Shown here: positions 21,762 through 34,305 of the stretch, in pieces | How positions within the stretch are numbered: the first letter of the stretch is position 1 | How the letters are laid out: the number at the start of each line of letters is the position of its first letter | NCBI GenBank assembly: GCA_022414725.1 | Contig: CM039462.1 | Span: 179,462,154-179,526,153 of the forward strand | From: Microglena sp. YARC | Lineage: Eukaryota > Chlorophyta > Chlorophyceae > Chlamydomonadales > Chlamydomonadaceae | DNA length: 64,000 nt | Reading direction: 5' to 3' | Notes under the pieces: generated by a model | The model's input: the letters and a program-made list of their open reading frames with translations, nothing else | What the model was told of the DNA's origin: nothing | Database searches by the model: none | Made by a program: the position numbers and the translations under genes

Positions 21762-24700
21762 GTAAGCATGGGGCGGGTCAGACTTCGTAGCGTCACTTCA
21801 CTCTAGTGACGTCCGAGTTCCAGGTTACTCGGCAGGACCCAATCGAGCCACGGTGATCCATGCACACCTTCTCGCTCCTTCTCGAGTCCATTTCCCTGTC
21901 CGGGCTACTTCACCACTTTCCATGCGTTATCCACACCGCCATGCCCAGGGTAACCGCTTGCAACCGACAGTTCTCACCCACCACCTGTAATCCAGCAGCA
22001 CCCCACATGGTCAAATGTTAACCATGCACACCTTCTCACCCCTGCCCGAATTCTATCCCCGGTCGGGGCCACTGTACCACTCTACCACTTATCCTGCCCA
22101 TGCGTTACTCGAACCGGCCATGCCCAGTCTAACTGCTCCCAACCGACAGTTCTCCCCCACCACCTGTAACCCAGCAACACCCCACTTGATCAAATGTAAA
22201 CCTTGGACACCTTCTCACCCCTGCCCGAATTCAATCCCCGCTCGGAGCCACTGTACCACTCTACCACTTATCCTGCCCATGCGTTACTCAAACCGGCCAT
22301 GCCCAGTCTAACTGCTTCCGACCAACAATTCTCACCCACAGCAACCTGTACCCCAGCAGCACCCACTCATTCTAATGTCAACCATAGAATACTTCTCACC
22401 CCTGACCAAATTCAATCCCCGCTCGGGGCCGCTGTACCACCTTACCACTTATCCTGCCCATGCATTATCCACACTGCCATGCCCGGGGTAACCGCTTGCA
22501 ACTGACAGTTCTCACCCACCACCTGCAACCCGGCAACACCCCACTTAGTCAAACATTAAACTTGGACACCTTCCCACCCCTGCCCAAATTGAATTTCCGC
22601 TCGGGGCCGCTGTACACCTAACCACTAATCCTGCCCATGCGTTATCCACACCCCCATGCCCGGGGTAACTGCTCGCAACTGACAGTTCTCACCCACCACC
22701 TGTAACCCCACTTGATCAAATGTTAACCATGGGCACCTTCTCATCCCTGCACGAATTCAATTTCCGCTGGGGGCCACTGTACCACTTTATCACTTATCCT
22801 GCCCATGCGTTATCCACACCGCCATGCCCAGTCTAAGTGCTCCCAACCAACAATTCTCACCCACAACAACCTGTAACCCAGAAACACCTCACTTGATCAA
22901 TGATAACCATGCATACCTTTTCACCCCTGTCTGACTTCACTTTCCGCTCGGGGCCACTTATCCTGCCCATGTATTACTCAAACCTACCATGCCCAGTTTA
23001 ACTGCTTCAAACCGACAGTTCTCACCCTCAACAACCTGAAACCCCCAAACACCCCACTTGATCAACGTATAACCATGCTTACCTTTTCACCCCTACCTGA
23101 CTTCACTTCCAACTTCCCCTGGGGTCCACTTTCCCGTCCCATACATGATCCAACTCAGCCATGCCCGGCCTGACTGCTTCCAACCAGCACTTCTCACCCA
23201 CAACAACCTGTAACCCAGAAACACCCCACTTGATCTACATTGAACCATGCATACCTTTTCACCCATGCCTAGATTCAGATTCCCCTCGGGGCCACTTTAA
23301 CTCTTGTCTGTTCCATGCTTTGTCCAACTCCGCCATGCCCGGCCTGACTGCTTCCAACCAACAGTTCTCACCCACAACAACCTGTAACCCAGAAACACCC
23401 CACTTGATCTACATTCAACCATGCATACCTTTTCACCCATGTCTGACTTCAATTTCAACTTCCCATTGGGGGCACTTATCCCTCTCATGCATTATTCAAC
23501 TCGGCCATGCCCGGCCTAATTGCCTCGGACTGACAGTTAGCACCCACAACACCCTGCATCCCAGCAACACCCCACTTGATCAACAGTACACTTTGCGTAC
23601 CTTTTCACCCATGCCTGATTCAAATCCCCGCTCCGGGCCACTTTAACTCTTATCCGTCCCATGCGTTATCCAACTCGGCCATGCCTGGCCTAACTGCTTC
23701 CAACCAACAGTTCTCACCCACAACAACCTGTAACCCCAAAACACCCCACTTGATCTACATTGAGCCATGCATACCTTTTCACCCTTGCCTGGATGCAATT
23801 CTCCCTCGGGGTCATTTTAACTCTAATCTGTCCCATGCCGTATCCAAACTGGCCATGCTCCGGGGTAACTGCTTATAATCGATAGTCCCCCATACACCCA
23901 CCCGCACCCACACCAACACACACCCACACCCACACCACACCCCACCCACACCATCACCCACCACCCACCCACGTACCCCACCCAGGTCGCCCTGTCTCCA
24001 CTCGTACTGCCACCCGGGCAGTACCCTCCACCCCCACCCGCCTGGCCACCCCCCCTAATGCGGGACCTGTGGACAACTACAACTCAATGGATGCGCCTGT
24101 GGATGGTTGGGACAAGCTCTCCCTGGAAGAGATTGAGGGGTGGGAGAGTGAGGGGCCCCCCACCCCCCTCCTGGACATAGTAAACTTCCCAATGCACATG
24201 AAGAATTTCAACACCAGCCAGCTGATCCAGCTGTGCAGGGAGCTGCGCTCTGATATCGTGCACAAGGTGCGCACCTGTTGCTGAGGGGTAGCTGAACTGT
24301 AGCTGAACTGAAGCTGAGTGGTAGCTGTCACATGAGCTGCAGATTGGGCGTGTCTGAATTGACTGTTGCATTGCACCACATGCTAACCCCCCCCACCCCC
24401 CACCCCACCCACCCTCCCTTCATAATCAACTCTTACCCCCCACCCCCACCCCCCCCCTCCCCCCTCCCCCACCCTCCACAGGTGTCCAAGACCGGAGGTC
24501 ACCTGAGCTCCAGCTTGGGCGTAACTGAGTTGACTGTAGCGCTGCACCACGTTTTCAACACACCTGAGGATAAGATCATTTGGGATGTGGGCCACCAGGC
24601 GTATGGTCACAAGATCTTGACCGGCAGGCGTGACAGAATGGATACCATCAGGACCACCAACGGACTGTCTGGTGGGTGGTAGTAATCCCCAAGAATGATT

Positions 24701-26790
24701 ATGAAGATATGTTATACTCTTGAAAATAGTGTTTTATTCATATGAATGGTTATGAAAATAAATAAGTCGTTTTGTCTTAATAAGTATGATAGTGTTTTTG
24801 TTATTTTACCATTATATTTTCTGCTAAATGCTAGATGGTTTATGCCGTGGTATTTGTTTTTTAAGCAATTGAAGATAATTCATCTTGACCGGCAGGCATT
24901 GCAGCATGGATACCATCAGGTCCTAGCCTCTTTCAGTGATTTACAATGGTCTAATGGTAGACCAGATCGCTAAAGAATGAAGAGTCGGGGGTTCGACTCC
25001 CCCCTCGGTTGCTCTTGGCGTTGCAGGTCGTCGTCAACCGCGATGGTAGCTTGTCCAGTTGAGGTAGGAGGCCACTCCCCACCTGCGTACGACGGGCTCC
25101 CTTAACACCACGCCCCACCAGGCGTTATCATTACCATCAGGTCCACTGTTGGACTGTCTGGTGGGTGGAAGTAATCCCTAAGAATGATAACCGTATGAAG
25201 ATATGGTGTTTTCAGAAAGAGTACTGTTTTATCTTCATAATAATAGTGATGAATTAAAAAAAATCAATGTGTTTTATCTTCATTATAATGAGTATGGATA
25301 CAAAAATGGACAAATACGGTATTCTTAAAGAGTAGTGTATTATTTTTGTAAGAATGATTGTGAATGTACAGATATCGTTTTATCTTCATAAGAATGAGTG
25401 ATCGTCATCGTTGTTGTACAAAGACGATAAATCGTAAGATAACGATGATGACAACAATGCTTTTGGGGCGAGCACCATATGATAAATCCAAATATATAGG
25501 ATAGCATACATACTAACATACATTGTACAATACTCACCTATATAACAGTTTTCCATTTTGTTTTCATTGTTTTATTTTAAAAAAATCACATTTATTGCGC
25601 AACAGTCAGGGAGCCAAGACAATATTAATAACCCTAGAAAATAATTGTTTTTGTCATTTAAGGTGAATCATATAAAACAACTAGGTATACATTTTTCATA
25701 TCATATATTGCGCAACAGTCATGGAACCAAGACGATATCAATAACTAAAGGTATGAATAACCCTAGATCGCCTGGATATAAACATTTCCTTCTCATATAT
25801 TGCGCCGTAATCATGGAACCAAGATGATTTGAATAACCCTATATATGTATATAACCTTGTTCCTGCTAATGCAATTCAGGTTTCACGAAGCGCGAGGAGT
25901 CTGTGTATGATCCCTTTGGTGCTGGCCATAGCTCCACCTCCATCTCTGCTGGCCTGGGTATGGCTGTGGGACGTGATTTCAAGGGAAAGAAGAACTCAGT
26001 GATTGCGGTCATTGGTGATGGGGCCGTTACAGGTGGGTTTAGGGTTTAGGGGGGCAGAGTGGGGAGGGTGTGGGCAGAGGAAGGATGCGGGAGGCCTGGG
26101 TATGGCTGTGGGGCGCGACTTCAAGGGAAAGAGGAACTCAGTGATTGCAGTCATTGGTGATGGAGCTGTTACAGGTGGGTTTGGTGTTAAGGGGGGCAAA
26201 GGGGTGCAGAGGGGGGAGGCGGGAGGCCTGGGTATGGCTGTGGGGCGCGACTTCAAGGGAAAGAAGAACTCAGTGATTGCTGCCATTGGTGATGGAGCTG
26301 TTTCAGGTGGATTTAGGGCTTAGGGGTGCAGAGAAGGAGGGGGAGGTACAGAGGAGGGAGGCGGGAGGCCTGGGTATGGCTGTGGGACGTGACTTCAAGG
26401 GAAAGAGTAACTCGGTGATTGCGGTCATTGGTGATGGAGCTGTCACAGGTGGGTTGGAAGGGTGTGGAGGGTGGGGGCAGAGTGGGGAGGGTGTGGGCAG
26501 AGGGTTGAGGTCGGGGGTGGAGGGGGGGTCAGGGGCGGAGCGGTGATGTCGGGGGCGGTGGGGGGTGTCGGGGGCGGAGCGGTTATGTCGGAGGCAGAGA
26601 GGGGATGTCGGAGGTGGAGCGGTGATGTCAGGAGCGGAGAGGGGTTGGGGGCAGAGGGAGTGTGGGGGATGTTAGATGAGGTCGGGGGTGAAGGAGGGTG
26701 GGGGCAGAGGGGGGATGGGGCGAGGGGGGAGGAGGGCATGGGCACAGAAGGAAGGGCTTGGGCGGAGGGAGGGAGGGGGGAGGGCGAAAG

Positions 26791-26824
<34 letters not shown>

Positions 26825-29800
26825 ATCACTACCAGTACCACAACCACACACCGGTCTGGACCGGAACAATCTATTTCTAAAGTTGTGCGGGGCATGTACT
26901 TTATTGTACTTCATAAACACTAGTACTTGATGTACTTCATTTATTTATACACTTTATTTTAGCGATTTGAGGAGCACTCAAGATAACTCACACACATCCG
27001 TTTCTGCACAGTACCATGCAGTGATTTTTTTCAAATCTGAAAGTGGGTTTTTTCTAGCCTTATGGTTCTGGGCGTCCTCCAGGGCCAGCGTTTTAGTGCT
27101 TTGTTAAGCTTTTACAGGTTTTATAGCTTTTTGTAGCTTACAAGGCCATTTAGAAGAAAAGAAACTTTTTAAAAAACTTTTCTATTGCGATAATTTGTAA
27201 ACGCGGGGTCTAGAAAGCGATGGCTATATATTGCAGAAAACATCCCTGGTACCATGCAGGGATATTTTTTTCCGGAATGTATTCCGATCGGAATACGAGA
27301 CCCCGTTTTGGCCCAAATTGCCAGAATAATAAACCTATAAAAAGTGTTTTTTTACTGAAATTGCTGGAAATTGGCTAAAAATGGCCCTAGTCGACCAAAA
27401 TCGGAATAAGGATCCTGTTTTGGGAGGAAAAAGGGAGGGTGATAAAAAAAAGAAATAAGATTTCCTATTTTTGATTTGAACAAATATCCCTGGAATCATG
27501 CACCAGACTGGCCCATAACAATCAATTTGCTAACACCGTGTGGGGGCAGAGGGCAGGGGTTCGGGTTTGGACCAGGTCTCACATTTCCTTGTGTACAACC
27601 CCAGGTGGCATGGCTTACGAGGCAATGAACCACGCTGGTTTCCTGGACTCCAATATGATTGTCATCCTCAACGACAACCAGCAAGTTTCCCTGCCCACCC
27701 AGTACAATAACAAGAACCAGCACCCAGTCGGTGCCCTGTCTAGTGCCCTGGGCCGACTTCAGGCCAACAAGCCTTTGCGTGAGCTACGTGAGGTGGCCAA
27801 GGGCGTTACCAAGCAGCTGCCTGATGCTGTGCAGAAGGCTACTGCCAAGATTGATGAGTGAGTGTGATTGGGGGGTGGGGTGGTGTGTGGGGGGGAATGG
27901 GGGGTGGGTGGGGAGGGGGGAAGGGTGCAAGCCTGCCAAGGTATGCAAAGGGGTGTAGAGAGGGAGTTGTGAGGTTGCCAAGGGCGTTACCAAGCAACTG
28001 CCTGATGCTGTACAGAAGGCTACTGCCAAGATTGATGAGTGAGTGCGATTGTGGGGTGGTTTGTGTGGGGGGGTGAGGTTGGATGGAAGGGTACTGGCCT
28101 GCCAAAGTATGCAAATGGGCAGAGAGAGAGAGAGAGTTGTGAGGTGGCCAAGGGCGTTACCAAGCAGCTGACCGATGCTGTACAGAAGGCTAATGCCAAG
28201 ATTGACGAGTGAGTGTGATTGGGGTGGGGAGGGATGAGAATGGGGTGGTGTGTGGGTGGGATGTGTGGGGAGGGTGTGGGGTGTGGGAGGAAGGGTACAT
28301 GCCTGCCAAGGTATGCAAATGGGTGTAGAGAGAGAGTTGTGAGGTGGCCAAGGGCGTCACCAAGTAACTGCCTGATGCTGTGCAGAAGGCTACTGCCAAT
28401 AATGATGAGTGAGTGTGATTGTGGGGTGGGGATGGAAGCGAATGGGGGTGGTGTGTGTGTGTGTGCTAGGGGTGGAATAGGGGGTGTGGTGGGGTGTGTA
28501 GGGTGGGGTGGTGGGGTGTGTAGGGTGGTGGGGTGGGGTGTGTAGGGTGGTGGGGTGGGGTGTGTAGGGTGGTGGGGTGGGGTGTGTAGGGTGGTAGGGT
28601 GGGGTGTGGTGGGGGGGTGTGGTGGGGTGTGTAGGGTGGTGGGGTGGGGTGTGTAGGTGGTGTGGTGGGTGTGTAGGGTGGTGGGTGTGGTGGTGTGTGT
28701 AGGGTGGGTGTGGTGGGGTGGGGTGTGTAGGGTGGTGTGGTGGGGTGTGTAGGGTGTGTGGTGCGGGTGTGTAGGGTGGTGTGGTGGGGTGTGTAGGGTG
28801 GTGGGTGGGGTGTGTAGGGTGGTGTGGTGGGTGTGTAGGGTGGTGGGGTGGGGGTGTGTAGGGTGGGTGGGTGGGGGTGTGTAGGGTGGTGTGGTGGGGT
28901 GTGTAGGGTGGTGGGGTGGGGTGTGTAGGGTGGTGGGTGGGGTGTGTAGGGTGGTGGGTGGGGTGTGTAGGGTGGTGGGGTGGGGTGTGTAGGGTGTGGG
29001 GTGGGGTGTGTAGGGTGGTGGTGGGGTGTGTAGGGTGGTGGGGTGGGGTGTGTAGGGTGGTGGGGTGGGGTGTGTAGGGTGTGGGTGGGGTGTGTAGGGT
29101 GGTGGGGTGGGGTGTGTAGGGTGGTGGGTGGGGTGTGTAGGGTGGTGGGGTGGGGTGTGTAGGGTGGTGGGTGGGGTGTGTAGGGTGGGTGGGGTGGTAG
29201 GGTGGGGTGGGGTGTGTAGGGTGGTGGGGTGGGGTGTGTAGGGTGGTGGTGGTGGGGGTGTGTAGGGTGGTGGTGGGGTGTGTAGGGTGGTGGGGTGGGG
29301 TGTGTAGGGTGGTGGGGTGGGGTGTGTAGGGTGGTGTGGTGGGGTGTGTAGGGTGGTGGGGTGGGGTGTGTAGGGTGGTGGGTGGGGTGTGTAGGGGTGG
29401 TGTGGTGTGTGTAGGGTGGTGGTGGTGGGGTGGGGTGGTGGGGTGTGTAGGGTAGGGTGTGGTGGGGTGTGTAGGGTGTGTGGGTGGGGTGTGTAGGGTG
29501 GTGGGTGGGGTGTGTAGGGTGTGGTGGGGTGTGTAGGGTGGTGTGGTGGTGGTGGTGGGGTGTGTAGGGTGGGTGGGTGGGGTGTGTAGGGTGGTGGGGT
29601 GGGGTGTGTAGGGTGGTGGGTGGGGTGTGTAGGGTGTGGTGGGGTGTGTAGGGTGGTGGTGGGGTGTGGTAGGGTGGTGGGGTGGGGTGTGTAGGGTGGG
29701 TGGTAGGGGGTGGGGTGTGTAGGGTGGTGGGGTGGGGTGTGTAGGGTGGTGGGGTGGGGTGTGTAGGGTGGTGGGGTGGGGTGTGTAGGGTGGTGGGGTG

Positions 29801-32800
29801 GGGTGTGTAGGGTGGTGGTGTGGTAGGGTGGTGGGTGGGGTGTGTAGGTGGTGGGGTGGGGTCAGGTGGGGTCAGGTGTGGTGTGGTGGGGTGGTGGGGT
29901 GTGTAGGTGGTGGGGTGGGGTGTGTAGGGAGGTGTTGTGGTGTGTGGTGGGGTGGGGTGGTGGGTGGGGTGGGAGTGTGGGAGTGGGTCATCTGCAGGTG
30001 GCTGGAAGGATATAGGCTTGCTAAGGTATGCAAATGGGGGTACATGAAAAATAGGGGTAACCAAAATGGGTTAATTTTTTTAAAATAAAAATAGGGGTAA
30101 ATGGAGATTGGTGAGGCCAAGGGTGTACTCAGCAGTAGCCTGACACTTTGCAGAAGGCTACTGCCAAGATTGATGGATGAATGATTTGTGTTTTAGGGCG
30201 GGGAGGGATGATTGTAGGGTGTTGGGTTGGGTGTTTATTTGGGTGTCATGGTGGTGGGTTGGGTGGGGCGGGGCCAAATCTCCCTCCCCCCCATTTGCAT
30301 ACCCCCCACTGCCTTCATGTCTCCCCAGCTCCCAACCACCCCAATCCCCAACCCATACTTCTTTCATGTCATCCCAGCCCCCAACCACCCCAACCACCCC
30401 AATCCCTAACCCATACTGCTCTCATGTCAGCTTATCCAACCCTCACTCCCTTCCTCCCTCCCCCCAAACCTATCAACTCTGTGTGTGCCTAGCCATCTCC
30501 TAATCACCCCGACCACCCCACCCCTCAATCCCTTTCTCCCTTCCCCCCAAACCCATCAACTCTGCATTTGCCTAGCCATCTCCCAGCCACCCCAACCACC
30601 CCAACTTCCCCAATCCCCACCCCCTCTGCCTTCGAGTCAGCCTCCCCAGCCCCCAACCACCCCCAACAACTCAAACAACCCCAACTTCCCCAATCCCCAA
30701 CCATGCCAGCCTCCTCACCCCCCAACCACCCCAACCATGTCAGCCTTGGTGTTAGCCTCGCCAACTCCCACCCCTCACTCCCCTCTTTCCTCCCATCCCC
30801 CCAACCCCTCAACTCACGTCCAGGTATGCACCCCCATAAAGCGTAAACTATAAACCCATCAACTCATGTGCAGGTACCCCCCCACCCCCACCCCACCCCC
30901 TAAACCCTAAGCCCATCAACTCACGTCCAGGTATGCCCCCCCCCCATAAAGCGTTAACCCTAAGCCCATCAACTCACGTGCAGGTACGCCGCCCCCCCCT
31001 AAACCCTAAGCCCATCAACTCACGTCCAGATACGCACGTGGTATGATCAGTGGAATGGGGCAACTATGTTTGAATACCCTACCCAAACCCACTGCCTCCT
31101 TGTCAGCCTCCCCAGCCCCAAACCACCCCAAACGCACTAACCCATCAACCCAGGTATGCACGTGGAATGATCAGTGGAATGGGTCAACTTTGTTTAAAGA
31201 ACCCACCCAACCACCCCAACCACAATAACCACCCCTACCCACCAACCCTTGCCCAGGTACGCACGTGGAATGATCAGTGGAACTGGGTCAACTTTGTTTG
31301 AAGAACCCACCCAACCACCCCAACCACAATAACCACCCCTACCCACCAACCCTTGCCCAGGTACGCACGTGGAATGATCAGTGGAACTGGGTCAACTCTG
31401 TTTGAATAACCCACCCAACCACCCCAACCTCCCTAACCCATCAACCCACTCCCAGGTACGCACGTGGAATGATCAGTGGAACTGGGTCAACTTTGTTTGA
31501 AGAGCTGGGCCTCTACTACATCGGTCCCCTGGATGGGCACAACATCGAAGATCTGGTGGCTGTCTTGCAAGGTGTGTGGTGGGGAGTGCAGTCGGAAGGG
31601 GTGGGGTGGGTAGGGGTCGGAAGGGGTGGGGTGGGTAAGGGTCGGAAGGGGTAGGGTTGGGTGGGGTTGGTGATCTGCTACTACATCGGTCCTCTGGATG
31701 GGCACAACATCGAAGACCTCGTGGCTGTCTTGCAAGGTGGGTGGTGGGAAGTTGAATCGGAAGGGGTGGGGTGGAATGGGGTCGGACGGGGTGTGGTGGA
31801 GTGGCGTTGGTGATCTGCTACTACATCGGTCCCCTGGATGGGCACAACATCGAGGACCTCGTGGCTGTCCTGCAAGGTGAGTGGTGGGAAGTGGAATCGG
31901 AAGGGGTGGGGTGGAATGGGGTCGGGCGGGGTGTGGTGGAGTGGGGTTGGTGATCTGCTACCACATCCGTCCCCTGGATGGGCACGACATCGAAGATCTG
32001 GTTGCTGTCTTGCAAGATGGGTTCCTGTGTGGGTGTCATGCAATGTGGGAGGGTGGTTAGGGTGGGGTTGAATAGGGGGGGTGGGGGGTGGGGGGGAGTG
32101 AGTGAGTGGGGGGGTGTTTCTGCGAGGTGGGTGCTTGTGTTGGTGGGTGGAATGGGGAGGGGTGGGGCGGGAAGGGGTGGCAGGGGGCGAGTGAGTGGGT
32201 GGCTGTCCTGCAAGGTAGCTGCTTGTGTGGGTGTCATGCAATGTGGGTGGGTGGGGTGGTGTTCTTTTTCTTATTCTTTTACCTTTATTAAGGGCTTATC
32301 AAAATAAAAAATAACCCATAAATAGGGAGAAGGTTATTCTGCTATGTGGGTGGGTGGGGTAGGGAAAAATTGGTAACTCCTGTTTGTATGTAGCACACTA
32401 GTTCTCCCAGTATCTTAGTAGCAATTCAGGGGATGAACTGGACAAAACATTTCCGCGATAACTCGTACTTAGTACTTTGTCGATAAGTTTGGCCTGGAAA
32501 TCCGAGAATTCTCGACAATTTTGGCTGGAATTCTCGACAATTCTCGACGAAGTACGAAATGTTTGTCCAGTGCATCCCCTGAATCCCTAAAAGGGTTCTC
32601 CTAGCAGCTTTTTGGGCCCACGGCAGCATTCCCCGAAGGCCCTTACACAGAACCCCCAAAACACCAAGCTACACACTTCAGCGCTTGTGCTACAATAAGC
32701 ACATGGAATAAAAGCCTGCCCCCAAAACACTGAGGCAAGTAATTTAGAAAGTACTTGTCTCGCCATAGAGGTCCGTACTGCCGAGATCGCACTGATCCAC

Positions 32801-32815
32801 TTCGTGTTGGTTTCC

Positions 32816-32897
<82 letters not shown>

Positions 32898-34260
32898 CAC
32901 TCCCCCCCCCTCCCCCACTGCCTACCTCCCCATCTTCACCCCCCAACCCTAAGCTCCCCTGCCCCCCCACTATCTTGCCCACTACAGAGGTCCGTACTGC
33001 CGAGAGCGCCGGCCCTGTACTGATCCATATCATGTTGGATTCACCCCCCCATTGCTACTCCGCTGCCCACCCCCCACCCCCCCACACCCCCATCTTAACC
33101 CCCTGAACCCTAAACTCCCCCCCCCACCCCCCATCTTGTCCCCGCTACAGAGGTCCGTACTGCCGAGACCGCCGGCCCTGTACTGATCCATTTGATTACC
33201 GAAAAGGGGCGCGGATACATTCCAGCTGAGACTTCACAGGTAGGGCTTGGCTTCACGTTGGTCCCAGTTTTTTTCTTTCAAATCTGAAAGTGGGTTTTTC
33301 CTAGCTTTACTTTTGTAGGCCTCCTCCAGGGACAGCGTTTCAGTGCTTCCTTTTAATATATTAGGCTATTTAGGGCCATTTTGGGCAAAAAAACATTTAT
33401 TAATTGTTGAAAATAATTTCGCTGAACAGGGGTCAAATCTAGGGGACAAAGTGGGGGGAAAATCCCTGGTTGGCCCTAGCTGCAGGTTGGGGTACTGATA
33501 GTGAGAATGATTGCTACGTAGAACCCTTGAAGAGACCATTTGTTTGTTGAACCCCTGTTGGCCCTAGCTGCAGGTTGGGGTACTGATAGTGAGAATGATT
33601 GCTACGTAGAACCCTTGAAGTGACTATTTTTTTTGTTGAACCCCTGGTGGCCCTAGCTGCAGGTTGGGGTACCGGTCGTGGGGCTGGATGCAACGTAGAA
33701 CCCTTGAAGCAACCATTTGTTTGTTGAAACCATGTTGGCCCTAGCTACAGGTTGGTGTACCGCTAGTAGGTACCGCTAGTAGGAATGATTGCAACGTAGA
33801 ACCCTTGAAGCGACCATTTTTTGTTGAAACCACGTTGGCCCTAGCTACAGGTAAGGGTACCAGTAGTGGGACTGATTGCAACATAGAAGAATCCTTGAAG
33901 TCAAGCCAAGCCATTTCTTTGTCGAACCCATGTTGGCCCTAGCTGCAGGTTGGGGTACCGGTAGTGGGACTGATTGCAACGTAGAACCCTTGAAGCCAAG
34001 CCAACATAGAATCCTTGAAGCCAAGCCAACATAGAATCCTTGAAGCCAAGCCAACATAGAATCCTTGAAGCCAAGCCAACATAGAACCCTAGAAGCCAAG
34101 CCAACATAGAATCCTTGAAGCCAAGCCAACATAGAACCCTTGAAGCCAAGCCAACATAGAACCCTTGAAGCCAAGCCAAGCCAAGGCATTTAGGACGTTA
34201 CGATGAGTTGCAATGTATTCAACGTAGACCATATTCAAGTGCGTACATTCATATATTCAA

Positions 34261-34305
<45 letters not shown>

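Noticed and set aside
24930..25015. A nuclear tRNA gene (D-arm and T-arm like sequence)
   Set aside because: The acceptor stem does not close, the sequence continues into a conserved non-tRNA body shared with 52309-52480, and it is flanked by a 13-bp target duplication. It is a SINE.
28440..30000. Interstitial telomere array
   Set aside because: The units contain TGTAGGG but are about 20 bp with irregular GGTGGGG blocks, not a 6-8 bp telomere repeat such as TTTAGGG.
28466..30064. A 532-codon minus-strand open frame of His/Thr/Pro/Tyr repeats
   Set aside because: It is the complement of the GTGTAGGGTGGTGGGG minisatellite in DXS intron 5; the frame is open only because the repeat lacks stops. 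It has no homology and lies antisense within an intron.
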